From SHZI01 sp031409515 (lineage in GTDB: Bacteria > Pseudomonadota > Gammaproteobacteria > Steroidobacterales > GCA-2729495): a DNA stretch of 59,473 nucleotides. Of this stretch, positions 33,060 to 41,567 are shown in pieces. How positions within the stretch are numbered: the stretch's first letter is position 1; the number at the start of each line of letters is the position of its first letter. Under the pieces are notes generated by a model. The model was not told the DNA's origin. It saw nothing but the letters and a program-made list of their open reading frames with translations, and did not search any database. The stretch lies in NCBI GenBank assembly GCA_031409515.1, contig JANNXJ010000003.1:1-59473 (forward strand), given 5' to 3'. The position numbers and the translations under genes are program-made.

Positions 33060-33788
33060 TCAGGCCCCAGAGAGTCGCTGCGCGGCGATTCGCACCTGGG
33101 TGGCCTGCCTCACACGAGACTGGCTACAGAGTCGTTCACGCAGCCCCAGATCCGGCAGGCTCCACCACGGCGTGGGGGTCAATACCCGGGAGGCTTCAAC
33201 TGCAAAGCCCGCCTTGCCGATGAGGGTGGCGTAGCCACCCGAAGTGTACTGGTCGCGAGGCGGATGGCGGAACAGGATCCGCACGGGCCACCACTCCAGA
33301 AACGCACGGCAGGACTCAGCGACCAGCAGCCAGCCCTCGGGCGCAAGAACACGTCGCAGGTCTGCAAGAACGCTGACCGGGTCGGAACAATGGTGCAAGA
33401 GCTGGTGGCAAACCACGACGTCCACGGAGCCGGCCTCGATCGGCAGGTGCGCAGCATCGGCCTGGTACACCTGGATGTTGCCTCCAGTCCGCGCCGCGGC
33501 CTGGCGTGCGGCATTGACGGCCTCAGCGTTGACATCCACACCGAGAATTGACGCGCCCGGGAACTGCCGTTGGAGACTCGCAAAAGCGACCCCCTCACCA
33601 CATCCGGCATCCAGGACCGTTGCAAAGGACCCACCATCGCGCGGCAGCAGAGAGGACAGCTCAGCAACCGCCTCCTGCACCACATAACGTCGCCAGACAT
33701 CGGTGCGCTGAAACCACTCGCCGAACCGGGATTCGGGCACATAGGAACCCGACATCGGGTCGCGATTAGCCGCCTGCACGACACTCAT
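33060..33788 (-). CDS. SAM-dependent methyltransferase of the pigment cluster
   Basis: A 242-residue class-I methyltransferase with the SAM loop VLDAGCGEG near residue 59 and acidic residue GVDVNAEAV. A post-I segment VVVCHQLLHHCSDP follows. Aryl polyene clusters usually encode one such enzyme, thought to methylate the aromatic head group. It is the last gene of the minus-strand block, 15 bases after the ketosynthase. The substrate is inferred from context. Confidence 0.85.
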   Translation of the reverse strand: MSVVQAANRDPMSGSYVPESRFGEWFQRTDVWRRYVVQEAVAELSSLLPRDGGSFATVLDAGCGEGVAFASLQRQFPGASILGVDVNAEAVNAARQAAARTGGNIQVYQADAAHLPIEAGSVDVVVCHQLLHHCSDPVSVLADLRRVLAPEGWLLVAESCRAFLEWWPVRILFRHPPRDQYTSGGYATLIGKAGFAVEASRVLTPTPWWSLPDLGLRERLCSQSRVRQATQVRIAAQRLSGA

Positions 33789-33803
33789 CCTCTACCAGAT
33801 AAT

Positions 33804-35030
33804 TCATAGCGTGCGCTTGAAGACCAGCGAAGTGTTAATGCCACCGAAGGCAAAGTTGTTCGACATCACGAATTCGTTGCTCATCACGCGACCCCCTCCC
33901 TGGAGGTAATCGAGTTCACCGCAACGCGGATCCGGATTGTCCAGATTGATCGTGGGCGCATACCAGTCGTTATTCATCATCTCGATACTAAGCCAGGCCT
34001 CAAGAGCGCCGCATGCGCCGAGGGTATGGCCGATATAGCTCTTGAGTGAGCTCATCGGCACGGGCCGACCGAACACCGCCGCCGTCGCCTGCGTCTCGGC
34101 AATGTCCCCGTGCTCAGTGGCAGTCCCATGGCCGTTAACGTAGCCAACTGCCGAAGCCGGGATACCGGCATCTTCCAGACCAAGCCGCAAGCATCGCGCC
34201 ATGGTCTGCTCGTTGGGGCGCGTCACATGTTCGCCGTCGGCGTTAGTACCAAAACCGACAAGCTCCGCGAAAATCGTCGCTCCGCGCGCCAGAGCAAACT
34301 CGCGCTCCTCGAGCACCAGTACCCCCGCGCCCTCGCCAACGACCAGACCATCACGATGCAGATCGTAGGGTCGCGGCGTCGTATGCGGCGAATCATTGCG
34401 CGTGCTCGTAGCATAGAGCGTGTCAAACACCGCCGACTGCGTCGGGTCGAGCTCCTCTCCACCGCCAGCGATCATTACAGTCTGCCGCCCGAACTTGATA
34501 GCCTCGTAGGCATAGCCGATGCCTTGACTGCCTGCAGTGCAGGCGCTGCTGGTAGTAATTACCCGGCCTACTACGCCGAAAAACACGCCGATATTTACGG
34601 CGGCAGTATGGGACATCATGCGGACGTAGCTCGTGGCATTCAGTCCTTCCGTGGACTTGCTGACCAGCATTTGGCCAAACTCAGCGATGGCCGGCGGGCT
34701 GCCGGACGACGAGCCGAATGCAACGCCCGTCCGCCCTGACGTTAGCACCGGATCCGTTAGTAACCTGCTCTGGGTGAGCGCAAGTTCTGCTGCGCGTACG
34801 GCCATGACGGCCACCCGGCCCATGGTCCGAAGTTGCTTGCGCGAGTAGTGTTCGGGGAGCTTGAAATCCACTGGCGCCACGAGGTTTGTATTGAGGCCGC
34901 GATACTCAGCGTACTCAGGCTTACACACGACGAAATTCCGTCGCGCTCGCAGCGCGGCCTCTGCCGATCGCCAGTCGGAGCCGAGTGCGGAAACGGCGCC
35001 CATTCCCGTGACCACGACTCGTCGGGTCAC
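33804..35030 (-). CDS. Beta-ketoacyl-ACP synthase (aryl polyene type, ApeO/ApeR-like)
   Basis: Condenses the growing chain with malonyl-ACP. The 408-residue FabF-like thiolase-fold protein has an intact catalytic triad: Cys164 (TSSACTAGSQG), His301 (NGHGTATEHGD) and His335 (YIGHTLGACG). This is a full KAS II-type active site. It overlaps the ketoreductase gene by four bases, matching the apeQ/apeR-like arrangement of known clusters. A second ketosynthase lies at 40383, paired with the chain-length factor. Confidence 0.93.
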   Translation of the reverse strand: MTRRVVVTGMGAVSALGSDWRSAEAALRARRNFVVCKPEYAEYRGLNTNLVAPVDFKLPEHYSRKQLRTMGRVAVMAVRAAELALTQSRLLTDPVLTSGRTGVAFGSSSGSPPAIAEFGQMLVSKSTEGLNATSYVRMMSHTAAVNIGVFFGVVGRVITTSSACTAGSQGIGYAYEAIKFGRQTVMIAGGGEELDPTQSAVFDTLYATSTRNDSPHTTPRPYDLHRDGLVVGEGAGVLVLEEREFALARGATIFAELVGFGTNADGEHVTRPNEQTMARCLRLGLEDAGIPASAVGYVNGHGTATEHGDIAETQATAAVFGRPVPMSSLKSYIGHTLGACGALEAWLSIEMMNNDWYAPTINLDNPDPRCGELDYLQGGGRVMSNEFVMSNNFAFGGINTSLVFKRTL

Positions 35031-35767
35031 GAGAGTCCCCCATCCACGGCAATAACCTGCCGTGTAACGTAGCTTGCGGCAGGCGACATCAGAAAGGCGA
35101 CCACTGCCGCTACTTCCGCCGGTAAGCCGATGCGGCGCATGGGAATCATTTCCATTATCGCCTCCAGAGGCGCCGCTTCGATCATGGCTGTAGAAATCAC
35201 ACCGGGGGCGACGCAGTTGACCGTAATGCCCCGCTTGGCGAGCTCCAGGCCCAGTGCCTTGGTGGCGCCAATCAATCCGGCCTTCGCAGCGCTGTAATTG
35301 GTCTGGCCGCGGTTGCCCCGAATGCCGGATACCGAGGAGATGGTAACGATACGCCCGGGCTGGCGTCGCCGGATCATCGGCATGATGGCCGGATGAAGCA
35401 CGTTGAAGAAGCTATCGAGGTCTGTGCGGAGCACAAGATCCCAGTCGTCACCGGTCAGCATGGGGAAGGCAGCGTCCCGCACGATGCCTGCATTGAGCAC
35501 TACGCCATGGTATGGCCCATGAGCATCGATGTCGGCCTCGATGGCCGCGGCGGCGGCGGCGCGATCTGCTACATCGAACCGCAGCGCTCTGGCCACCGAG
35601 CCCAGTGCCGCGGCGGCGGCGACAGTCTCGGCAGCTCCCGCCTCGTTGCGCGCATAGTTGATCACAACATCGAATCCATCACCCGCAAGATGCTCGGCAA
35701 TCGCCCTGCCGATTCCCGAACTGGCGCCCGTCACAAGCACCGACTTCTTTTGACTGCTATCAGGCAT
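35027..35767 (-). CDS. 3-ketoacyl-ACP reductase (ApeQ-like)
   Basis: Short-chain dehydrogenase that reduces the beta-keto group with NADPH. The 246-residue FabG-type protein has TGASSGIGRA (12-23 region), the NAG motif (LNAGIVRD) and catalytic Ser/Tyr/Lys (ISSVSGIRG; YSAAKAG). Four-base overlaps with neighbours on both sides show a tightly coupled operon. Confidence 0.93.
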   Translation of the reverse strand: MPDSSQKKSVLVTGASSGIGRAIAEHLAGDGFDVVINYARNEAGAAETVAAAAALGSVARALRFDVADRAAAAAAIEADIDAHGPYHGVVLNAGIVRDAAFPMLTGDDWDLVLRTDLDSFFNVLHPAIMPMIRRRQPGRIVTISSVSGIRGNRGQTNYSAAKAGLIGATKALGLELAKRGITVNCVAPGVISTAMIEAAPLEAIMEMIPMRRIGLPAEVAAVVAFLMSPAASYVTRQVIAVDGGLS

Positions 35768-36206
35768 CGGCTTCTGCGTGGCTGGCGGGTGGTCTATAGA
35801 CGGTCAGCTGGCAGGACAATGATCGTGCCCCGTCCTCCAGCAAGCAAGAGAAAACTCCCAGCCCATTGTCGCCCTTCAGGACCTCGCGAACGGTGATCCG
35901 CAAAGTCGCACCGGATTGAAAATACCCATCTGTCTGGTCGAGCCGGCGCGTCCCCAGCAGATACCCTGGTGGCACCGGCTGCGCTGCCTCGCGAAGCCTG
36001 ATGCCGTCGAGAGCACCAACCGCCTGGGCCATGTACTCGATACCGACCCACCGTGGGATTCCAAGCCCCGGCTCAAAAAACGGGCTGTCGGCTGATACTG
36101 CTACCTCGCCAATCAGGTCATCGCTCCCCCATGAAACGATCTGCGTGAGCAACAGCATCGGCAGGCGATGGGGCAGAACCTCCGCGGGTGACCAGCCACG
36201 GTTCAA
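35760..36206 (-). CDS. 3-hydroxyacyl-ACP dehydratase (ApeP-like hotdog)
   Basis: Removes water to create a polyene double bond. The 148-residue single-hotdog protein has the N-terminal LPHRLPMLLL, the central helix GIEYMAQAVGALDGIR and the strand GYLLGTRRLDQ, all matching ApeP-type dehydratases. A second dehydratase (ApeI-like) is at 37394; known aryl polyene systems use both. It overlaps the ketoreductase and the thioesterase genes slightly. Confidence 0.88.
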   Translation of the reverse strand: MNRGWSPAEVLPHRLPMLLLTQIVSWGSDDLIGEVAVSADSPFFEPGLGIPRWVGIEYMAQAVGALDGIRLREAAQPVPPGYLLGTRRLDQTDGYFQSGATLRITVREVLKGDNGLGVFSCLLEDGARSLSCQLTVYRPPASHAEADA

Positions 36207-36655
36207 GGTGCTCCGCCCGACTGACGTAGGTAGACACCCAGCTTTTCACGCAGGACCTCGGGAGCGCCCTGCATTTCTCCCGTCTCAGCGCTGACCGCCA
36301 CCTGGATCGTATAGCCGGTGGTTACCCTGATCTCCTGATCGTCAAACACCGCGTACCCGATCTTCAGCCTGTAGTCCCACTCGAGCAAGGTAGCGACGGC
36401 CGTAATTCGTGAGTCGAAACTGACCGGCCTGACGTATTTCACGTTGGCCTGTACGATCGGCCAGTAGTGGCCGCCAGCCAGCATCTGCCGGTAGCCATAG
36501 TCGATCTTCTCGAGAAGCGCGCACCGGGCACCGTCAAAATAGCGAAAGTAGTTGCCGTGCCAGGCGACGCCGGCAGGATCGGCATCGTGAAACGGCACCG
36601 TGAGGGAAACGCTGGCGGAGAGGTCGATACTGATGGGCAAGGGTTCTCCGCTCAT
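36203..36655 (-). CDS. Acyl-thioesterase of the hotdog (4HBT) family
   Basis: The 150-residue protein has the 4-hydroxybenzoyl-CoA-thioesterase opening TVPFHDADPAGVAWHGNYFR, with its Asp catalytic motif, and ends in a typical hotdog strand set. It probably releases or proofreads pathway acyl chains (ApeK-like role). ATG 36655 was chosen because it overlaps the glycosyltransferase stop by four bases; a longer frame to 36838 lies inside that gene. Confidence 0.88.
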   Translation of the reverse strand: MSGEPLPISIDLSASVSLTVPFHDADPAGVAWHGNYFRYFDGARCALLEKIDYGYRQMLAGGHYWPIVQANVKYVRPVSFDSRITAVATLLEWDYRLKIGYAVFDDQEIRVTTGYTIQVAVSAETGEMQGAPEVLREKLGVYLRQSGGAP

Positions 36656-37407
36656 GCCGGAACCTTCCTCCCGAGGCGGCTTGCAAGCACGGCCGGAATC
36701 CTGCGGACCATGCCAAAGAACAGGCGGGTGTGCATGGCGGAAATCCTGACGTTGTCGCGAAACATCCGAAAATGCGACAGCCCTTCGGGCGGATAAGTAA
36801 CCGCGGTCGGGAAGAACTGTAGCGGAATACCCGCCCAATGGGCCCGCACCAGGATCTCCACGTCAAACTCCATGCCGGGTCCCGACTCGACAAGGGCAAT
36901 AGTTCTGGCAATGGGGTAGACGCGGAATCCGCACATAGGGTCCTGGATGTCCCACGACCAGGTTTCCAGGCGTGCCCAGAACAGGCTTATCCTGCGCCCG
37001 TACAAGCGGGCGCTGGGCACGGTCGCGTCATAGACGGGCGACCCCGACACGAGCGATTCTGGGCGTTTTCGAGCGAGGTCCAGCAAGACCGGGATATCCC
37101 CAATGCAGTGCTGGCCGTCGGCATCGATCTGCACTGCGTGGGAGTAACCGCGCACCGCCGCAATGCGCAGGCCGCACATGACTGCTGCACCCTTGCCACG
37201 GTTCTGGGGCTCGCGGTGAAGATACACCGACGGAAAGTTGGCCACACAGTCCCGCAGCGACTTGAAACTCTCCGCGGCGGAACCGTCATCGATCACGATC
37301 ACGGGGAGACCGAGCTCCCCGAGCGCAGCGATGACCGGACGAATCTGCCGGTCGTGGTTGTAGTGCGGGACCAGAATGCACGGAACCATCTCCTCAGTGC
37401 GCGCCAT
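36652..37407 (-). CDS. Family-2 glycosyltransferase
   Basis: A 251-residue GT-A-fold enzyme with the N-terminal LVPHYNH, IDDGSAAES and the metal-binding IDADGQH. In aryl polyene clusters, a GT2 domain is thought to help attach the pigment to its sugar or lipid anchor. No membrane span is obvious, although a C-terminal amphipathic, basic segment (MVRRIPAVLASRLGRKVPA) may touch the membrane. Confidence 0.88.
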   Translation of the reverse strand: MARTEEMVPCILVPHYNHDRQIRPVIAALGELGLPVIVIDDGSAAESFKSLRDCVANFPSVYLHREPQNRGKGAAVMCGLRIAAVRGYSHAVQIDADGQHCIGDIPVLLDLARKRPESLVSGSPVYDATVPSARLYGRRISLFWARLETWSWDIQDPMCGFRVYPIARTIALVESGPGMEFDVEILVRAHWAGIPLQFFPTAVTYPPEGLSHFRMFRDNVRISAMHTRLFFGMVRRIPAVLASRLGRKVPA

Positions 37408-37990
37408 AGGCCAGCCGTCCCGAAGCGTGTTCCCCGCGACCAGACCGGTAGCTGAAGAGAATAGTTTCGCCGCCGTCAGTGCTCTGGAGGTTCAGTTCGA
37501 GGATCTGGTCCGGCCTGATTGGGACCTTGAACTTGAGCTGCTGGATAGCAGTCGGCTGTCCCGCGTGTCCGGTCAGTGCCCGCCCGTTACGGATTGCCAG
37601 CCACAGCTGCGCAATGCCCGGCAAAATCGGTTCGCCAGGGAAGTGCCCCTCGAACCACGAGAAATCTGCCGGCACGTGAAATGCGTAGCTCCGCGCCTGG
37701 GTTGAGCGCCTCTCGCGAATGACCAGCGGCTCCCGCGCATCCTTACGACCCAGCAGCTGGTCGATGGTTGAGATAGCGGGGATCTCGGTTGGCAATGGCG
37801 GCCCCGACGGGCCCGTGACGCGCCAGATTGGCGAACAGCCCGCATCCAGCTCCGGCTCCGCCTGCTGCAGGGCCATGGCTCGGATGGTCGCCCACCCGGC
37901 GGCAAGCGCGCACTCCAGCTCAATCTCGCTCAGCGGCAAAACCAGACAGCAATCCGGGGTACCCGCGAGCCTGATCACTGTCGGGCGCAC
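37394..37990 (-). CDS. 3-hydroxyacyl-ACP dehydratase (ApeI-like)
   Basis: The 198-residue protein carries a FabZ-like hotdog in its C-terminal half, with FEGHFPGEPILPGIAQLWLA (shown as a landmark) holding the catalytic histidine. The N-terminal 90 residues have no recognised fold; other ApeI proteins are shorter, so this is an extension or a fused small domain. It overlaps the glycosyltransferase by 14 bases. Confidence 0.82.
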   Translation of the reverse strand: MRPTVIRLAGTPDCCLVLPLSEIELECALAAGWATIRAMALQQAEPELDAGCSPIWRVTGPSGPPLPTEIPAISTIDQLLGRKDAREPLVIRERRSTQARSYAFHVPADFSWFEGHFPGEPILPGIAQLWLAIRNGRALTGHAGQPTAIQQLKFKVPIRPDQILELNLQSTDGGETILFSYRSGRGEHASGRLAYGAH

Positions 37991-37993
37991 GTT

Positions 37994-38575
37994 CTACCGG
38001 GTCGCGGACTCAGCAAAGCGCCGCTGGAACACAGGCCGGATGAGCCGCTCTCCCACCAGTATCGCCCCGGCGATAAGGTAAGACACCAGGCCGTTATAGA
38101 GCACCCAGGCCTCCCGTGAGGTCGCTAGCGCGGTCACGAGGGCTACGCCACCGTTCACCAGGAAGAAGCCGCACCAGACCACTGTTACCGTCCGTGTGTA
38201 ACGCCTATCCGGTTCGTTCAGGCCAACGCCCGTCGTGCGCGCGATGCGTTCAATCATGGAAGGTGGCCTGACCAGGGTCATACCGAACGCGATGAGCAGC
38301 ACACCGCTAACTGCTACCGGGTACAAGCGTGCCAGCACTTCGCTGTTGGTGAGCGCGATCGCAGTCGCGAAGAGGGCGCCAGCACCAAGCGCGGCCGCAG
38401 CCTGCAGCTGCGTCGCCCCGGGCACAAGGAAGCGGACGGCCAGGACCAGCAGCAAAGCCAGGCCGGCCAGACGCACGTTGCCCTGATCCAGGAGGAAATA
38501 GACTCCCAGGGGATAGGCGGCAGTCACGAGCAAAGAGGTCCCACTCAGCAGCCTGTTCCGCCTGGTGGGGCTCAC
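37994..38575 (-). CDS. Conserved aryl-polyene membrane protein (COG4648-like)
   Basis: A 193-residue inner-membrane protein with about five or six spans and no enzymatic motif. Proteins of this kind are a regular part of aryl polyene clusters (ApeG position), but their role is unknown. It overlaps the acyl carrier protein gene by four bases, which supports coupled expression. Confidence 0.8.
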   Translation of the reverse strand: MSPTRRNRLLSGTSLLVTAAYPLGVYFLLDQGNVRLAGLALLLVLAVRFLVPGATQLQAAAALGAGALFATAIALTNSEVLARLYPVAVSGVLLIAFGMTLVRPPSMIERIARTTGVGLNEPDRRYTRTVTVVWCGFFLVNGGVALVTALATSREAWVLYNGLVSYLIAGAILVGERLIRPVFQRRFAESATR

Positions 38576-38805
38576 AGGGTCTCGAGCACCGCGATGACGT
38601 CGCCAACCGTGCGCACGGCCTTGAACCGCTCCGGTGGAACCTGCTTGCCCGTGATCTCTCGTAACCTGACGATCAGGTCGATGGCGTCTATGCTGTCAAT
38701 ACCGAGATCCTGATACAGGTTTGCTTCACGAACGATCGAGGCCCTGGGGATCTCGAACTCCTCCGCGAGCACGTCGCGAACCTTCTCGAACAGATCTTCG
38801 GTCAT
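38572..38805 (-). CDS. Acyl carrier protein 1
   Basis: A 77-residue four-helix carrier with the phosphopantetheine attachment site Ser38 in DLGIDSIDAIDL. The sequence is close to the other carrier at 49027 in this motif (DSIDA). It carries either the starter or the extending chain, and the phosphopantetheinyl transferase at 39667 would load its arm. Confidence 0.94.
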   Translation of the reverse strand: MTEDLFEKVRDVLAEEFEIPRASIVREANLYQDLGIDSIDAIDLIVRLREITGKQVPPERFKAVRTVGDVIAVLETL

Positions 38806-38858
38806 TGCAATTCAGTCCCAGGACGAGGGTGGCGCAGACGTTCTACCGCCACGCGGCA

Positions 38859-39689
38859 TTATAGAGCAGGACTGCGGCCAGGCACGGTGGGCTCGAGTTC
38901 CCTGGCGTAAAACCCCTCAAGCTCGACGGTGAGCGCGTGGGCCGCACGGCGCTGCGCAGCCATAGTGCCCTCGACAATTGCGACCGGCCAGGGCGGGCAG
39001 ATCCGCAGGCGAAAGTCCACGCGGACCGCGGGCGCCCGGTACCAGGCCAGGTGCTTGTAGAGCGTCGGTGGCGTGCACGTGATGACGACGGGCAGGCAGT
39101 AGCATCCAGCCCTGACGGCTATAGCGCTGGCGGCGGAAGAAAACTCGAGCGCTTGTCCCGGGGTCGTACGTGTGCCCTCGGGGAAGATAACGACAGTGCG
39201 GCCAGCCTGCAGTCGCCGCGCCGCCGCATCCAGCAGCTCAGCAGGGTTCTCATTTGAGACATAATCCGCCGCCCGCACGAGAATTCCCCAGAACGGATTC
39301 CGGAGCACCCCGGCTTTCACGATGCAGTCCGCGCCGTCAAACAGACCGATAAGAAAGACGATGTCGATGAGGGTCGGGTGATTGGCGATGACGAGGCAGC
39401 CGCGATCCCGCGGCCAGTGAGCGCTGCCGTCGACGCTCCAGCGCAAGACTCCCATCGCCGCCATGAACGCAGCGAACAGGCGAAAGGCACGGGAAACCAG
39501 GCGGCGGGCAGCCTGTGCATAGGCCTCCGGATCGTGGATGATGACGCGCATCGCCATACACACGACCGTGCCCAGAAACAGGCCGCCTATTCCGAATACG
39601 GCAAAGCTGAGGCCGGTCCCGAAAACACGCCACGCGCGGTTGAGGCCGCGGCCAAGGTTTTGCCACATGCGCACAGGGATTCCGGTCAC
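38859..39689 (-). CDS. 1-acylglycerol-3-phosphate-type acyltransferase
   Basis: A 276-residue membrane acyltransferase with an N-terminal membrane span (GLSFAVFGIGGLFLGTVVCM), the catalytic motif NHPTLID (HX4D) and FPEGTRTT. In aryl polyene clusters (ApeD position) it probably transfers the polyene or a fatty acid to the anchor. It is the first gene of the leftward block. Its start overlaps the divergent phosphopantetheinyl transferase start. Confidence 0.88.
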   Translation of the reverse strand: MTGIPVRMWQNLGRGLNRAWRVFGTGLSFAVFGIGGLFLGTVVCMAMRVIIHDPEAYAQAARRLVSRAFRLFAAFMAAMGVLRWSVDGSAHWPRDRGCLVIANHPTLIDIVFLIGLFDGADCIVKAGVLRNPFWGILVRAADYVSNENPAELLDAAARRLQAGRTVVIFPEGTRTTPGQALEFSSAASAIAVRAGCYCLPVVITCTPPTLYKHLAWYRAPAVRVDFRLRICPPWPVAIVEGTMAAQRRAAHALTVELEGFYARELEPTVPGRSPAL

Positions 39690-40383
39690 CTCAGTTCAGC
39701 CTAGCAGTTCGGCGTGCGGCTGCGCGAGCGGGACGCTGGTCGTAGCGCTGGCCGAAGTGCCCGCCTCACCCCCGAACAGCCGAGCCGAAGGCCGGCGCCT
39801 GCAGAGCGGCATCGGACGAAACCTGGCCCGGGAGGCGGCAGCCCGCCTCAACCATTGCCGCGCGGCTGACTTCCAGGTGGCAGGTGGCGGCGACACCCGC
39901 CCTGTCTTGGCAACGTGGCCCGCGCAGGCGCGGGACACCGCGATTGCGCTCAGCCACTCGGGCGGCTGGGTCTGCGCAGCCGCGAGCCACGGCCAGGCGG
40001 GACTCGGGATCGACGTGCAGGCGATCGAACGCCGCGACGTCTGGCGTCTGGCGGAATTCATGCACTGGACCGGGCTGCTGGGCCCTTCGGCAGGCGACCA
40101 GCAAGCAGACCGGAACCGGTTTACCCAACTCTGGACGCTTTGGGAGGCAGCCGTGAAGTGCGACGGGGTCTCGGTATTGGCCGCCCATATCCCGGCCTTC
40201 GCGAGCCTGGCCCGGCAATTCCGCCCCGGTACCGAGCAGTCCTGGTCAGCAGGCGGCTACTGGGCGCAAAGCATGCGGCTCGACCAGCGCCACTGGCTCA
40301 CGCTCGTCGCCGCGCGCACGGCGCCGCCAGCCGTGGACATTTTCCACGTCGACCACTCGGCAGCCGCCGCCGGGCAGGCCTGA
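39667..40383 (+). CDS. 4'-phosphopantetheinyl transferase
   Basis: Loads the phosphopantetheine arm onto the cluster's acyl carrier proteins. Family motifs are GLGIDVQAIERRD (Mg binding) and WTLWEAAVK (a degenerate WxxKEA motif). The start is uncertain: ATG 39667 gives 238 residues and overlaps the divergent acyltransferase by 23 bases, while GTG 39757 gives 208. The stop overlaps the next ketosynthase ATG. Similar transferases are common in xanthomonadin and flexirubin clusters. Confidence 0.83.
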   Translation: MRTGIPVTSVQPSSSACGCASGTLVVALAEVPASPPNSRAEGRRLQSGIGRNLAREAAARLNHCRAADFQVAGGGDTRPVLATWPAQARDTAIALSHSGGWVCAAASHGQAGLGIDVQAIERRDVWRLAEFMHWTGLLGPSAGDQQADRNRFTQLWTLWEAAVKCDGVSVLAAHIPAFASLARQFRPGTEQSWSAGGYWAQSMRLDQRHWLTLVAARTAPPAVDIFHVDHSAAAAGQA

Positions 40384-41567
40384 TGGGGGGCACGTGGCTA
40401 GCGAGCTACACGGTCAGCTGCGCTGCTGGCATAGGGTTGGCGGCGGTCCGCGCGTCGCTCGCGCAGCGCAAGACGGGCCTGCGTCCGGGGTCGTGGGCGG
40501 CAGCGGGGGTTGATACCTGGCTGGGCCCGGTACCGGCTGATCTCTCGGCCGGGTGGCCCCACTCGATGTCCGCCTGGGACAGCAGGAACAACCGCCTCGC
40601 CTGGCTGGGTCTTCATCAGGATGGCTTCCGTGGGGACGTAGCGACGGCGATAGAGAAGTTCGGGCCGGGAAGAGTCGGATTGATCGTGGGCACCAGCACG
40701 TCTTCGATCGGGCGTACTGAAGAGGCCTACTCCTCACTGACGCCGGAGGGCCGCTTTGGGTCAGTCTTTCTGCAGCCCGCGATCCACAACCCGCACTCGA
40801 CCGGCGCGTTCCTCGCTCACGTACTGGGAATTGGCGGTCCGACCATGACCATCAGTACGGCGTGCTCCTCAAGTGCCAAGGCACTGGCAAGCGCCGATCG
40901 CTGGCTACGCTGCGGGATCGTCGACATCGTGGTGGTTGCCGGCGTCGATAGCCTGTGCCGCAGTACGATCTACGGCTTCGAGTCACTGCAGCTCGTTTCG
41001 CGCGGACTGTGTCGCCCCTTCGACGAACACCGGGATGGCCTCAATATCGGGGAGGCTGCGGCGCTCGCCTTGCTGACGCGCGAGCCGCTCGGGACGCCGC
41101 GCGCTCGACTGCTCGGGTATGGGGAGAGCTGCGACGCCTACCACATGTCGAGCCCGCACCCGGAGGGCATTGGGGCGCGGCTCGCGATGGAGCAGGCGTT
41201 GCACCGGGCTGGCGTTGACCCGGCGGACGTCGGCTACGTCAATCTGCACGGCACGGGAACCCGCGGCAATGACTCGGTCGAGTCCCTCGCCCTGGCGGCC
41301 ATCCTGCCCCCCGGGATCCCGGCGAGTTCCACGAAGGGCTGGACCGGGCATACGCTCGGCGCCGCGGGCCTGCTGGAGGCCGTGCTCGCCATGGAAGCCC
41401 TCACCACGGGCCTGCTCCCGGGCAACCTCAACCTGGAGAAGACGGGTGGCGACATCGCCTACCCGGTGATTGACGACAACCTGGAGGCCCGCGTGGACGT
41501 TGTGTTGTCCAACTCGTTCGGCTTCGGCGGCAACAACTGCTCGCTGGTCTTCGGGCGGGCAGACTGA
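40383..41567 (+). CDS. Beta-ketoacyl synthase, partner of the chain-length factor
   Basis: A 394-residue ketosynthase with an intact triad: Cys161 (STACSSSAKAL), His289 (NLHGTGTRGND) and His323 (WTGHTLGAAG). It lies directly before the chain-length-factor gene, with stop and start overlapping at 41567. The pair probably forms a KS-CLF heterodimer, as in type-II polyketide and aryl polyene systems. ATG 40383 is preferred over a longer frame that runs into the transferase gene. Confidence 0.92.
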   Translation: MGGTWLASYTVSCAAGIGLAAVRASLAQRKTGLRPGSWAAAGVDTWLGPVPADLSAGWPHSMSAWDSRNNRLAWLGLHQDGFRGDVATAIEKFGPGRVGLIVGTSTSSIGRTEEAYSSLTPEGRFGSVFLQPAIHNPHSTGAFLAHVLGIGGPTMTISTACSSSAKALASADRWLRCGIVDIVVVAGVDSLCRSTIYGFESLQLVSRGLCRPFDEHRDGLNIGEAAALALLTREPLGTPRARLLGYGESCDAYHMSSPHPEGIGARLAMEQALHRAGVDPADVGYVNLHGTGTRGNDSVESLALAAILPPGIPASSTKGWTGHTLGAAGLLEAVLAMEALTTGLLPGNLNLEKTGGDIAYPVIDDNLEARVDVVLSNSFGFGGNNCSLVFGRAD

